Counted from the stretch's first letter, positions 1-10,027 are shown. The stretch is 64,000 nt of DNA from Mesorhizobium sp. PAMC28654 (GCF_020616515.1 NZ_CP085135.1:5875001-5939000); one strand, 5' to 3'. The notes: generated by a model from the letters alone, not told the origin. Program-made: numbers and translations.

Positions 1-1
1 T

Positions 2-265
2 GATACCAAATCCAAGGGCGGCATCATCATCCCCGACAATGCCAAGGAAAAGCCGCAGGAAGGCGAAGTCATCGCCGTCGGTCCCGGTGCACGCGACGAA
101 AATGGCGCGCTTGTTCCGCTCGACGTGAAGGCCGGCGACTTCATCCTGTTCGGCAAATGGTCGGGCACTGAAGTCAAGATCGACGGCGAGGACCTTCTGA
201 TCATGAAGGAAGCCGACATCATGGGCATCATCGAGAAGACCGTCGAAGCCAAGAAGGCTGCCTAA
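2..265 (+). CDS. groES: Co-chaperonin GroES, C-terminal part (5' end outside window)
   Basis: This is the C-terminal 87 residues of the 10-kDa co-chaperonin that caps the GroEL ring in the cytoplasm. The frame is open from base 2 and ends at TAA 263-265. The GroES hallmarks are visible: the end of the mobile loop ([19 protein letters not shown]), the beta-barrel stretch [15 protein letters not shown], the segment [20 protein letters not shown], and the C-terminal MKEADIMGI. groEL starts 89 bp downstream on the same strand, the standard groESL operon order. Any heat-shock promoter or CIRCE element would lie upstream of the window. Confidence 0.97.
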   Translation, partial: DTKSKGGIIIPDNAKEKPQEGEVIAVGPGARDENGALVPLDVKAGDFILFGKWSGTEVKIDGEDLLIMKEADIMGIIEKTVEAKKAA

Positions 266-273
266 TCCTCTGA

Positions 274-1986
<1,713 letters not shown>

Positions 1987-1988
1987 CC

Positions 1989-2111
1989 GGATTCAGGTGA
2001 GGCCGGCCTGCAAACGGCGGTTTCCTGCGCTTCCGGTGCTCACGTACCCAAAAGTACGCTCCGCTCCGGTTCTCGGAAACCCCCGTTTTCGGATCGGCCT
2101 GACCTGAATCC
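1989..2111. repeat. Large imperfect palindrome directly after groEL
   Basis: The outer arms GGATTCAGGT (1989-1998) and ACCTGAATCC (2102-2111) are exact reverse complements. Inner blocks also pair: AGGCCG with CGGCCT, AAACG with CGTTT, GGTTTCC with GGAAACC, TCCGG with CCGGA-type bases, and CGTAC with GTACG around an ACCCAAAAGT-type loop. The whole could fold into one long hairpin of about 120 nt. The composition resembles intergenic repeats of rhizobia. It may also end or stabilise the groESL transcript; there is no T-tract typical of an intrinsic terminator. Confidence 0.75.
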
Positions 2112-2202
2112 TGGCGCTCAGCTCTTGAGGCTTAGCGCTTCGAGATGCCGCCGGGGCAGTGTCCCGGCTGCGGCGGACAGCAATCTTTAAGGAGACCACT
2201 CC

Positions 2203-2367
2203 ATGAGTGCATTCGTCCCGAAGCCGCTTCCTCGCAAGCCGATGCCGGCGACCAAAGTGGCCGAGGAAAGCCGCTTCGAGCGGATCCTGCGCATCGCCGC
2301 CGCGCACAAGACCACCGCCACGCCACCGCGCACCCCACGCAAGATCGGCGACAAACGCCCGATGTGA
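2203..2367 (+). CDS. Small basic hypothetical protein (54 aa)
   Basis: An ATG at 2203 is preceded by a strong Shine-Dalgarno sequence (TTTAAGGAGA, 2186-2195) at suitable spacing, and the frame runs to TGA 2365-2367. The product starts MSAFVPKPLPRKPMPATKVA, is rich in Lys, Arg and Pro, and has one probable helix (EESRFERILRIAAAHK). It has no signal peptide or membrane segment. I do not recognise a family. The strong ribosome-binding site and codon use in keeping with its neighbours are the main arguments for a real gene. Confidence 0.6.
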   Translation: MSAFVPKPLPRKPMPATKVAEESRFERILRIAAAHKTTATPPRTPRKIGDKRPM

Positions 2368-2505
2368 TCGGCTGGCCGCGGCGCGGCTTCGAGATTTCCG
2401 CCGGAGCGGACCAAGTCCGCGTGTCTTGACGTAGAGGCTTTGCAATGCTGGATTGCGGGCGACCTGCGATCCGGCAGACGACCAGCGCCGCAAACAATCG
2501 AGATC

Positions 2506-3717
2506 ATGAATTCCGCAGACGTGACGTTTGACGAAGCTGATGTTCTACGCTCGGTTCGCCGGTGGCGCAGGCCTTGTCGGCTAACGCTGGCAGGGCTTGG
2601 CGTCCTGCTCATCTGCGCGTTTCCAGCCCTGGCCGCCAGCCGCGATTGCGTCGGCGACAATGATGTCGAGGCCAACACGCGCATTGCCGCCTGCACGCGC
2701 ATGATCGAGGACCCGACGGAGCCCTCCGATAGCCATGCCGCTGCCTATTTCAAGCGCGGCAATGCCCTGGCGGCACAAGGCGACTTCGATCACGCCATCG
2801 CCGATTACGGCAAGGTCATCGACTACAATCCGAATTTCGCCAATGGCTATCTGAACCGGGGCATCACATGGCTTCACAAAGGCGATAACGACCGCGCCAT
2901 TCCCGACTTCGACAAGGTGATCAGCCTCGATCCGGCAAATGGCGATGCCTACTACAATCGCGGTCTCGCCTGGACATACAAGGGCGACAATGACCGGGCG
3001 ATTGCAGATTATACCGACGCCATCAAGTTCAATCCCAAGGACACCAGGGCTTACAACAACCGGGGGCTGATCTGGTCGCGCAAGGGCGAAGACGATCGCG
3101 CCATCGCTGATTTCGACAGGGTTATCGAGCTCGCTCCGGAAATCGCTTCCGTCTACAACAGCCGAGGCGATGCTTGGGACCACAAGAAGGACGACGACCG
3201 CGCGATTGCCGATTACAGCAAGGTCATTAGCCTCGATCCAAAGAATGTTCATGCCTACTACCGCAGGGGCATGGCCTGGTCGAGGAAGGGCGACAAGGAC
3301 CGTGCCATCGCCGACTACAGTCAGGTGATCAGCCTTGATCCGAAAGACCCCAGCATCCGCTACAACCGGGCGCTGATCTGGTTCGAGAAAGGCGACTTCG
3401 ACCGGGCCGTGGCCGACAATGATGAGGCGATCCGGCTTGGGCTGAACAATGTGTACGTCTACAACAATCGAGGCTTGGCTTGGTCAGCGAAGGGCGACGA
3501 TTCGCGTGCTATCGCCGACTACGACCTGGCAATCGGCATCGATCCGAAAAACGTTGACGCCTACTACAACAGGGGCAATTCCTGGGCTCGCAAGGGCGAT
3601 TATGACAGCGCCATCGCCGATTATGACCGGGCGATCAGCCTCGATCCGCAGGATGCCGGACTCTACAACAACCGGGGCATGTCATGGAAAACAAAAGGCG
3701 ATGTCGATCGCGCGCTA
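2506..3717 (+). pseudogene. Exported TPR-repeat protein, 5' part, interrupted by IS630 element
   Basis: This is the first 404 codons of a gene that continues at 4774. Joining the two parts across the insertion restores one open frame of about 636 residues. The N-terminus carries a signal peptide (hydrophobic core LTLAGLGVLLICAFPALAA), then a cysteine-containing cap (DCVGDND...IAACTRMIE) and about ten 34-residue tetratricopeptide repeats of the pattern GDNDRAIADYDKAISLDP. The product is expected to be periplasmic and to act as a protein-interaction scaffold; no catalytic domain is visible. I chose ATG 2506 because the more upstream ATG at 2440 only adds a long hydrophilic extension. The truncated frame reads into the IS and stops at 3738. 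Three paralogues lie at 45.7-53.6 kb. Confidence 0.85.
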
Positions 3718-3809
3718 GAGCAAAATCCGAGCGGATAGAATCGATAGGGGTTTCGTTGGGATTGGAAATCTGATTCAGCATATCTGCTGGATTCGGAGGC
3801 CGGCATGGC

Positions 3810-4238
3810 ATGGCGAAATCCTTATCGGAAGATTTGCGGGCTCGGGTGGTCGCAGCGGTTGATGGCGGCCTGTCGCGACGGGCGGCAGCGGCGCGATTTG
3901 GCGTGGCGGCGGCAAGCTCGGTGCGTTGGGTCCGGGAATGGCGCGAGACCGGAGCCACCTGCGCAAAGCCGCAGGGCGGCGACAGGCGGTCCCACCGCGT
4001 TGAAGCGTATCGCGACATCATCCTGGCGGCGATCGAGAGGCGGGTGGACATCACGCTGGTCGAACTCGCCGAGTTGCTGCGACAGGAGCATGGCGCGTCG
4101 TTTGCGACGAGCACGATCTGGCGGTTTCTCGATCGTCACTCCATGACCTTCAAAAAAAACGGCGCACGCCAGCGAGCAGGAGCGGCCAGACGTGGCGGCG
4201 CGACGAAACGCCTGGTTCGACGCCCAGCCCGATCTTGA
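3810..4238 (+). CDS. IS630-family transposase, N-terminal frame (OrfA, helix-turn-helix)
   Basis: The first transposase frame encodes a helix-turn-helix region (LSEDLRARVVAAVDGGLSRR, then AAARFGVAAASSVRW) that binds the element ends, followed by a winged-helix-like linker (ELAELLRQEHGASFATSTIW). After Phe-Lys-Lys it passes an A8 tract at about 4150-4159 and continues out of register with the family, so the last ~30 residues are not meaningful. A change of frame at the A8 run joins it to the DDE frame at 4192-4758. This could be programmed slippage or an inactivating one-base change. Confidence 0.85.
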   Translation: MAKSLSEDLRARVVAAVDGGLSRRAAAARFGVAAASSVRWVREWRETGATCAKPQGGDRRSHRVEAYRDIILAAIERRVDITLVELAELLRQEHGASFATSTIWRFLDRHSMTFKKNGARQRAGAARRGGATKRLVRRPARS

Positions 4239-4758
4239 TCCCGAGCATCTGGTCTTCATCGACGAGACCGGAGCCTCGACAAAGATGGCTCGACTGCGGG
4301 GGCGCACGAAGCGCGGGATGCGGTGCCGATCGCCAATCCCGCATGGCCATTGGAAGACGACGACGTTCACCGGCGCCCTGCGCCTCACTGGCATGACCGC
4401 GCCAATGGTCCTGGACGGCCCGATGACTGGCGAATGGTTTGTCGCCTATGTCGAGCAGGTTCTCGTGCCGACGCTGCGGCCCGACGATGTCGTGATCCTC
4501 GACAACCTGCCGGCGCACAAAAGCGCAGCCGCCCGTGTGGCGATCGAAGCAACCGGCGCAAGGATGATGTTCCTCCCGCCCTATTCCCCCGACTTCAACC
4601 CGATCGAGAACGCCTTTTCCAAGCTGAAATCGATTCTACGCAAAGCCGCCGCACGAACCGTCGCGGAATTGTGGGATACCATCAGCGCCGCACTGCCTTG
4701 CTTCACACCAACCGAGTGCGCCAACTACTTCGCCGCAACAGGATATGAGCCGGAATGA
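4192..4758 (+). CDS. IS630-family transposase, C-terminal DDE frame (OrfB)
   Basis: The second frame holds the catalytic core: LVFIDETGAS with the first Asp, VVILDNLPAHKS with the second Asp, and FLPPYSPDFNPIENAFSKLK with the final Glu, the DDE signature of IS630 transposases. In-frame codons upstream of the annotated ATG, back to the A8 run, also read like the family (KKTAHASEQERPDVAARRNA), so the functional protein is a fusion with the 3810 frame. The product would cut and paste the element into TA sites. Confidence 0.87.
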   Translation: MAARRNAWFDAQPDLDPEHLVFIDETGASTKMARLRGRTKRGMRCRSPIPHGHWKTTTFTGALRLTGMTAPMVLDGPMTGEWFVAYVEQVLVPTLRPDDVVILDNLPAHKSAAARVAIEATGARMMFLPPYSPDFNPIENAFSKLKSILRKAAARTVAELWDTISAALPCFTPTECANYFAATGYEPE

Positions 4759-4773
4759 TCAGATTCTGCTCTA

Positions 4774-5472
4774 GCAAACTATGACAAAGCGGTAGAAGTC
4801 GATCCGAAATACATCATCGCGTACCTGAACCGAGGTCTCGCCTGGATCATCAAGGGCGACGATGAACACGCCATCGCGGAATTCGAACGTGTGATCGAGC
4901 TCGATCCAACAAGCGCGGCTGCCTACACCGGACGGGGCTCCGCTCTGTACGAGAAGGGCGAATATGATCGCGCCATCGCCGATTACGACAAGGCGATCGC
5001 GCTCAATCCGAAGCATGCTCAGGCCTATGAGGATCGGGGCATTGCACGCTTCTTTCCAGGCCCTTCCGAACAGGCGCAAGCCGATCTTGCAAAAGCCGCG
5101 TCACTGGTGCCCGACAATGCTTATTTCGCGATCTGGCTGGATTTGGCCGAACGACACAATGGTTCGGCCGGCCATTTGCGGGAAACGACCGCGAAGCTCG
5201 ACATGACGAAATGGCCGGCGCCGGTGATCCGGATGCTGCTTGGCGAGACGACGCCGGTCGAGACGCTAGCGGCCGCCGACGATCCGAATCCATCCAAGAA
5301 GCGCGACAATCTGTGCGAAGTGAATTTCTACACCGCTGAACTCAACAGGCTGCAAGGGCATGGCGACGCAGCGCTGCCGCTTTACCGGCTCGCCGTCAGC
5401 GACTGCCCCAAGAACTTCGTCGAATACCGTGGTGCCAATGCCGCCTTGCGCATGTCGGCCAAATCGCCGTGA
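4774..5472 (+). pseudogene. Exported TPR-repeat protein, 3' part after the IS630 insertion
   Basis: This continues the TPR gene begun at 2506: the frame resumes at codon GCA 4774 with ANYDKAVEVDPKYIIAYLNR. It contains the last three TPR units and the C-terminal domain shared by all four paralogues in the window, marked by KWPAPVIRMLLGE, a cysteine in LCEVNFYTAEL, and SDCPKNF near the end. It ends at TGA 5470-5472. A start at ATG 4891 could allow a truncated product, but that would lack a signal peptide. The cysteines in N- and C-terminal caps suggest disulfides in the periplasm (inference). Confidence 0.85.
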
Positions 5473-5742
5473 GGTTTGGCGGCCTTTGTGGCTCACAGGT
5501 TTGAGTTCCGTCATCGTTGACGACCCGCCCATTCTGTTGTTTTTTCCACCCATGCGCGAACACGACACCCACATCGTTGCCCGGCGGCCGGCATCCCAAC
5601 AGGCGGGATGCAGGCGCGCTGGCTTTGGGGCATGATCCCGGTTCGGACCAGGCCCGCACAGGAATAAAGCAGCGCTTGCAACCTCGCCGGTAACGGACGA
5701 GGTTTTTGGCGTTAGCGCCTCGTCCATCCGCCAAACAACAGG

Positions 5743-6480
5743 ATGAAGACAATGGCACAGAACATCTACGATCAGGCTGATTTCTACGAGGGCTACGGGC
5801 GGTTGCCACGCTCGCTCTACGGGCTGGACGGCGCGGCCGAATGGCCGGCGATCACGGCGCTCTTGCCGGAACTCGCGGGCAAGCGGGTCGTCGATCTCGG
5901 CTGCGGCTTCGGCTGGTTCTGCCGCTGGGCGGCGGGGCAGGGCGCAAAGAGCGTGGTTGGCCTCGACCTCTCCGAAAACATGCTGGCGCGGGCGCGCAAG
6001 GAGACGGACAATCCGGCCGTGTCCTACGCCATCGCCGATCTCGACACGCTGGTGCTGCCGGCAGGCAGTTTCGATTTCGCCTACAGTTCGCTGACCTTCC
6101 ACTATGTCGAGGATTTCGCCCGGCTGATGCGGGTCGTTCATGACGCGCTGGTGCCCGGCGGCCGTTTCGTCTTCACCATCGAGCATCCGATCTACATGGC
6201 GCCGACCAATCCGGGCTGGGCTCTGGACGAGACCGGGCGCCAGACCTGGCCGATCGACAGCTATTCGGTGGAAGGCGAGCGCCGCACCGACTGGCTGGCC
6301 AAGGGCGTGATCAAACACCACCGCACCATCGGCACGACGCTGAACACGCTGATCGACACCGGCTTCCGCATCGATCGTGTCGTGGAATGGCGGCCGACCG
6401 AAGAGCAGATCAGGAAACAGCCGGAACTCGATGTCGAGAAGGAACGGCCGATGATCCTGATCGTCTCGGTGCAGCGGTAG
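5743..6480 (+). CDS. Class I SAM-dependent methyltransferase
   Basis: A 245-residue soluble protein with the Rossmann-fold SAM-binding motif I RVVDLGCGFGWFCRW (about residues 48-62), the acidic residue of motif II (SVVGLDLSENML), and post-motif segments YAIADLDTLVLPAGSFDFAYSSLTFHYVED and VPGGRFVFTIEHP. This is the Methyltransf_11/25 type that methylates small molecules or lipids; the substrate cannot be read from the sequence. Starts at 5743 or 5752 (MAQNIYDQADFYEGY) are both possible, the latter preceded by AGGATGAAG. It stands alone between the TPR pseudogene and the small-gene cluster. Confidence 0.85.
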   Translation: MKTMAQNIYDQADFYEGYGRLPRSLYGLDGAAEWPAITALLPELAGKRVVDLGCGFGWFCRWAAGQGAKSVVGLDLSENMLARARKETDNPAVSYAIADLDTLVLPAGSFDFAYSSLTFHYVEDFARLMRVVHDALVPGGRFVFTIEHPIYMAPTNPGWALDETGRQTWPIDSYSVEGERRTDWLAKGVIKHHRTIGTTLNTLIDTGFRIDRVVEWRPTEEQIRKQPELDVEKERPMILIVSVQR

Positions 6481-6550
6481 GGGCGCCGATCTGCAAGAGG
6501 AATGATCCCTGAGCCACCACTCGACGTCTACATTGCGGACGTCGAAACCG

Positions 6551-6606
6551 GAGCACAATGTTCGACCGGATGTCGTCGATTGCCTCGATGCAGGCCGTGC
6601 TCAGCA
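6551..6606. repeat. Degenerate module, copy A (3' half only)
   Basis: GAGCACAATGTTCGACCGGA and the following bases match the central part of the copies at 7071 and 7754. On the minus strand it reads CIEAIDDIRSNIVLR, the same peptide core as the other copies. The surrounding 6481-6762 holds no convincing gene. Confidence 0.6.
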
Positions 6607-6762
6607 AAGGATCATAGATCAAGACGAGCTGTTCGAATGCTCGCGAGGTGATAGGCGCTTAAGCATCGGTTCCTGTCCCTCCGCCCGCCGAAATGGCCTT
6701 ATCCGCATCTTAACTAATGTAACCCACTGTTCCTGCATTGGTGTTCTGCGCAGGGGAGTGGA

Positions 6763-7059
6763 ATGACTGATATCATTGATGAGGAAGAGATCCCAAAGCC
6801 CAACCTGCTTCAACGCAGCGGATCAATTGTCCAAGTGACGATGCTATTCGCTTCGCCGATCATATCGATAGGATGTGCGATCGTTGTCGGATATTTTGCC
6901 TACATGGCCGCTAATCAAAAGCCGCCCGAAGATATGTTTTCATTGGCCGTATCAATACTGAAGTCGGGCGATGCTTCACCGGAGATGCGCTCCTGGGCAA
7001 CGGGCGTGCTTCGGATGCAAACAGGTATTCCAATGCCCGCCAGATTTAGCGAGCAATGA
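6763..7059 (+). CDS. Small membrane protein of unknown function (98 aa)
   Basis: ATG 6763 is preceded by GGGGAGTGGA, a good ribosome-binding site. The product has an acidic N-terminus (MTDIIDEEEIPKPNLLQ), then a hydrophobic stretch at about residues 27-50 (MLFASPIISIGCAIVVGYFA) that forms one or two membrane-spanning segments, and a soluble C-terminal tail containing SPEMRSWATGVLRMQTGIP. I do not recognise a family. A copy of the degenerate module begins 12 bp after its stop codon, as it does for the two following small genes. Confidence 0.6.
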   Translation: MTDIIDEEEIPKPNLLQRSGSIVQVTMLFASPIISIGCAIVVGYFAYMAANQKPPEDMFSLAVSILKSGDASPEMRSWATGVLRMQTGIPMPARFSEQ

Positions 7060-7070
7060 AAGCGACATAG

Positions 7071-7270
7071 GCCACCACGGTTCCCGTTACTGGCGTTGGC
7101 CGGCGGCACGTGATGACGCGCTCAACGGCGCCGATAATGTCGCCGCGCTTCAGTCGCTCGACGACAGGACGGGGCGCGATGTTCGACCGGATGTCATCAA
7201 TGGCTTCAAGAAAAGCCTGCCGAAGCCGCGGCTCACGCTGACCGATAAGGATTTCAAATCGCTGCCGGGG
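7071..7270. repeat. Degenerate module, copy B
   Basis: It starts GCCACCACGGTTCCC, continues with CTGGCGTTGGCC and a block around ATGTTCGACCGGAT, and ends GATTTCAAATCGCTGCCG. All blocks recur in order at 7754-7943. On the minus strand it reads FPRQRFEILIG...FLEAIDDIRSNI...VVERLKRGD, so it appears to be the remnant of a coding sequence on the minus strand, now without a proper start. Confidence 0.7.
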
Positions 7271-7364
7271 GAATGCGCTGGAGCATGAATGCTTGCAATC
7301 CCTTGTAGTCGACATCCCCTCAACGGCCGTCTAGATGATCGGTTTTGGACTTTGGGATGGAATC

Positions 7365-7733
7365 ATGAAACCGCTCTATTTGACCGCCGCTATCTTTTTT
7401 GCTGTTTCGACCGCTGCATTTGCTGCCCCCATCGAAAGCTACACGGCGCGCCTGAGCGCGGCCGACCATTTCAACTCGTCAGGCGAGCGATTGACCAGCG
7501 CAGCCGCCATTATTCGTCAGGATCGCGCCAACCTCTATGTCTACGGCAAGGGGGAAGACGAGGACGAGGGAGACTCGTTCTTTACCGACAAGGACAACCG
7601 CGCAAGGCTGGAGCGCATGCTGAACAGCGGCACTTTCACGAACGCTGCCAGGCGTGCGATTCTGGATGGCACACCCCTGATCCACGTCGAGATTTATCGG
7701 GACTTCATCAACGTCACCGTCGAAAGCGACTAA
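7365..7733 (+). CDS. Secreted hypothetical protein (122 aa)
   Basis: The ATG at 7365 gives a clean signal peptide (MKPLYLTAAIFFAVSTAAFA, cleavage expected after AFA). The mature domain of about 100 residues contains SYTARLSAADHFNSSGERL, a strongly acidic loop (GKGEDEDEGDSFF), and a C-terminal IHVEIYRDFINVTVESD. An upstream in-frame ATG at 7335 would only put residues before the signal. The product is probably periplasmic or secreted; I do not recognise the family. Module copy C begins 20 bp after the stop. Confidence 0.7.
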   Translation: MKPLYLTAAIFFAVSTAAFAAPIESYTARLSAADHFNSSGERLTSAAAIIRQDRANLYVYGKGEDEDEGDSFFTDKDNRARLERMLNSGTFTNAARRAILDGTPLIHVEIYRDFINVTVESD

Positions 7734-7753
7734 CCGCCACGAAAGCCTCCGAC

Positions 7754-7943
7754 GCCACCACGGTTCCCAATGCTGGCGTTGGCCAAGGCTGGGGATGGCG
7801 CGCTCAATGGCGCCATCACCGCGCTCCAAACGCTTGACGACACGGCGGAGCACAATGTTCGAGCGGATTTCGTCGATCGCCTCGATGCAGCCTGTGCGCA
7901 ACGCCGGCTCATACAGGCTGATGCCGATTTCAAATCGCTGCCG
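7754..7943. repeat. Degenerate module, copy C (best preserved)
   Basis: This is the most complete copy. On the minus strand an ATG at 7964 opens MLVRLTPRQRFEIGISLYEP followed by ALRTGCIEAIDEIRSNIV and VVKRLERGD, after which the frame dissolves. Blocks GCCACCACGGTTCCC, CTGGCGTTGGCC and GATTTCAAATCGCTGCCG are identical to copy B. From memory the peptide resembles the start of small phage head-morphogenesis-type proteins of rhizobial prophages, but this is a weak guess. Confidence 0.65.
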
Positions 7944-8012
7944 TGGCGTGAGGCGCACGAGCATTGGAACCTTCAGTCAAACCGAATGGTTGAGTTGGAT
8001 AAGGAGGTCGCC

Positions 8013-8183
8013 ATGCCTGATCCCAGCAAGCCGAAAACCGCGCCGCCAGCAAAAGGCGACAAGCCGATACCGAAACCACCGAGGGCAGACCCCAGGGACA
8101 ATCCGGTCCGCGATACCAGAGATGACCCCTCGCCAAATCCCAACGGTGACGTGCCAGAAACGCGTCCTGACAATCGCCCCTAG
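8013..8183 (+). CDS. Proline-rich, disordered small protein (56 aa)
   Basis: ATG 8013 follows a near-perfect Shine-Dalgarno AAGGAGGT (8001-8008). The product begins MPDPSKPKTAPPAKGDKPIP and consists almost entirely of Pro, Asp, Lys, Arg and Asn, so it is expected to be intrinsically disordered, cytoplasmic and charged. No domain is recognised. The strong ribosome-binding site argues for translation. Module copy D starts 22 bp after its stop. Confidence 0.55.
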   Translation: MPDPSKPKTAPPAKGDKPIPKPPRADPRDNPVRDTRDDPSPNPNGDVPETRPDNRP

Positions 8184-8205
8184 GACGCGCAAAAATGCCT
8201 TCCCC

Positions 8206-8290
8206 GCCACCACTGTCCCCGCCGCTGGAGTTGGCCGAAGGCTGGTGATGGCGCGCTCCACGCCGTCGATGAGCGTATCCGACATTGCAG
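8206..8290. repeat. Degenerate module, copy D (5' half only)
   Basis: GCCACCACTGTCCCC, CTGGAGTTGGCC and GATGGCGCGCTC correspond to the first half of copies B and C. The second half is missing; the following bases to 8428 contain only a short minus-strand peptide remnant (RLRLEYLGTNLNQMEAK) without a start, and no gene I can support. Confidence 0.55.
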
Positions 8291-8428
8291 GAACGATCGC
8301 CGGCACGGCGAACGTCACAATGTTACCGGTTTGGCCTCCATCTGGTTGAGGTTGGTGCCGAGATATTCCAGCCGAAGCCTGTCCAGTTGTCGTTGATGAT
8401 GACGAAGCTACTTTTGGACGTTTGTCCG

Positions 8429-10027
8429 TTATTTTCGCTTCGATCTTCGAATGCGATGGCGGCCGGAGATTATCTTCCAGTGATCCCACAGCGTCAGGCG
8501 ACCGAGACCGGCGCGCAGGATCGCCCTGGCCTGACGTCCCGAAAAACGCGCCACCACCTGGCGGCGAAACACCCGGCGGCCGAATACGGCCACCAGTTTG
8601 GGCGCATGGTGCATGAAGAGCCGGAAGCCGCGCTCATCGGCGAAATAGGGACGCAACCTCTCCCAATCCTGACGGGTGACCTGATCCAGAACCGACCAGA
8701 AGTCGGCTCCAATGACCCAAGCGTAGCGCTCACATTCCCTCAGCAGGAGATCGATACTCTCATAGGTGAAGTCATGGGATTTTTTTGCAAAAGCCGCCGT
8801 TCCGGCCCGGATGCCGTCGATGCTCTCGCCAACCGCGAAATAGTTGCTCGCATGCAGCCGGTATCCCGATAGCGGCACATTGACGAGAGCGCTGCCGGCA
8901 AATGCGTGGCTGATGACGTTGAAGTAGCCGTCGGCCGTCTGCAGGCAGGGTTTGCTGCCGTCACCCAGCATGACCAGACGCAGCACCGAAGCGCGGAACA
9001 TGTTCGCTGTGCCCGGCGCCCAAAGCCACCCTTGCTGCCATCTTGGAATGCTCGCCGTGTTGTCGGCCAGGAACCTGTAGGCCGAGGCCGAAATGGTCGG
9101 CAGCCGAAGCACGGTTTGCGCCGGGCGCAATCCCCGCACGGCGTCCTTTCGCTCGAGCTTGTGATGCAGATAGGAGGACGACAGCGCGTTGCCGTCGGCA
9201 TCCATTTCCGCGACATTGGCAGAGGTGAAGGCGACACTTTTGGGCAGTGCCATATGCACCTGGATATGCGTCGAGGCGTAGTTCTCGAAAAGCACGTCGT
9301 CGGCATCGATGAAACTGACGAACCCACCTTTGATCTTGTCCAGCGCCCATAGCGCGGCGCCAAGTTGGCCATGGTTCGCGGGCAAGGTTTCGAGCCGGAA
9401 CCGGCTGTCGTCACCGATGTGCCTGGCGATGACTTCGGCGCTGTCATCCGTCGAGCCATTGTCGATGACGATGCATTCGAAGTGCGGATAATCCTGCTTG
9501 CGGATGGAATCGATCGTCGCCCCGACATAGCGGCCGTAGTTCCAGGCGATGACGACGAAGCTGACGAGGGGAGCAACGAGGCCGCCGCCGGCAAGCTCGT
9601 CTATGCCGCGGCCTCCCAGCGTGATGCCCGAGGCTGCCGCCGGCAGCTTCTTGCTGATGATGACCTGCTCGCCCTTGTGCAGCAGGTCGAAGTCGCCGTT
9701 GATCTCTTGGAGGAAGGCGTCGATGCCCGCGGCCGGACGCTCGGTAACCGGATAGTCCAGCTTCCAGCGATAGTCATCCAGGATCATGACGCCGGCATGG
9801 TCAAGCAAGGGCCAGCACAGTCTTGCGTCGGCAAAGACCGAGGCGGCACGGTGATCGCCGTCGATATAGACGATATCGAACAGGCGTTCCTCGGTGCGCA
9901 GTTGCGGCAGGACATCGATCGAGGCGCCCTTGCGCTTGTCGACCCGTGCGGCGAACGGTTTCATGTTGTGGTCGAACCGGGCCTCGACGTCGGCCATGTC
10001 GGCTGCGTGTTCCGACCGCGGTGACAT
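8429..10027 (-). CDS. Family 2 glycosyltransferase fused to the C-terminal half of a methyltransferase
   Basis: The 532-residue frame opens within a SAM-methyltransferase-like domain (ARFDHNMKPFAARVDKRKG, then LFDIVYIDGDHRAASVFADA and GVMILDDYRW, a Methyltransf_24 pattern). From about residue 150 it is a GT-A fold glycosyltransferase: LVSFVVIAWNYGRYVGATID, ECIVIDNGSTDDSAEVI, and GFVSFIDADDVLFENY carrying the DxD-type metal site. It would transfer a sugar from a nucleotide donor, probably in surface polysaccharide or O-antigen assembly; donor and acceptor are unknown. The missing methyltransferase N-terminus lies upstream in another frame (see 10028-10235). No neighbouring polysaccharide genes are present, so it is an isolated gene. 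Confidence 0.8.
   Translation of the reverse strand: MSPRSEHAADMADVEARFDHNMKPFAARVDKRKGASIDVLPQLRTEERLFDIVYIDGDHRAASVFADARLCWPLLDHAGVMILDDYRWKLDYPVTERPAAGIDAFLQEINGDFDLLHKGEQVIISKKLPAAASGITLGGRGIDELAGGGLVAPLVSFVVIAWNYGRYVGATIDSIRKQDYPHFECIVIDNGSTDDSAEVIARHIGDDSRFRLETLPANHGQLGAALWALDKIKGGFVSFIDADDVLFENYASTHIQVHMALPKSVAFTSANVAEMDADGNALSSSYLHHKLERKDAVRGLRPAQTVLRLPTISASAYRFLADNTASIPRWQQGWLWAPGTANMFRASVLRLVMLGDGSKPCLQTADGYFNVISHAFAGSALVNVPLSGYRLHASNYFAVGESIDGIRAGTAAFAKKSHDFTYESIDLLLRECERYAWVIGADFWSVLDQVTRQDWERLRPYFADERGFRLFMHHAPKLVAVFGRRVFRRQVVARFSGRQARAILRAGLGRLTLWDHWKIISGRHRIRRSKRK

Larger units (their letters stand above)
3718..4771 (+). mobile_element. IS630-family insertion sequence with TA target duplication
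   Basis: A 1,054-bp element flanked by TA dinucleotides at 3716-3717 and 4772-4773, the target duplication typical of IS630/Tc1-mariner transposons. Terminal inverted repeats begin GAGCAaAATCcGA on the left and GAGCAgAATCtGA on the right. Removing the element and one TA rebuilds the TPR reading frame exactly (codons CTA-GCA-AAC, Leu-Ala-Asn), so the boundaries are certain to within the TA ambiguity. It carries two overlapping transposase frames. Confidence 0.93.
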
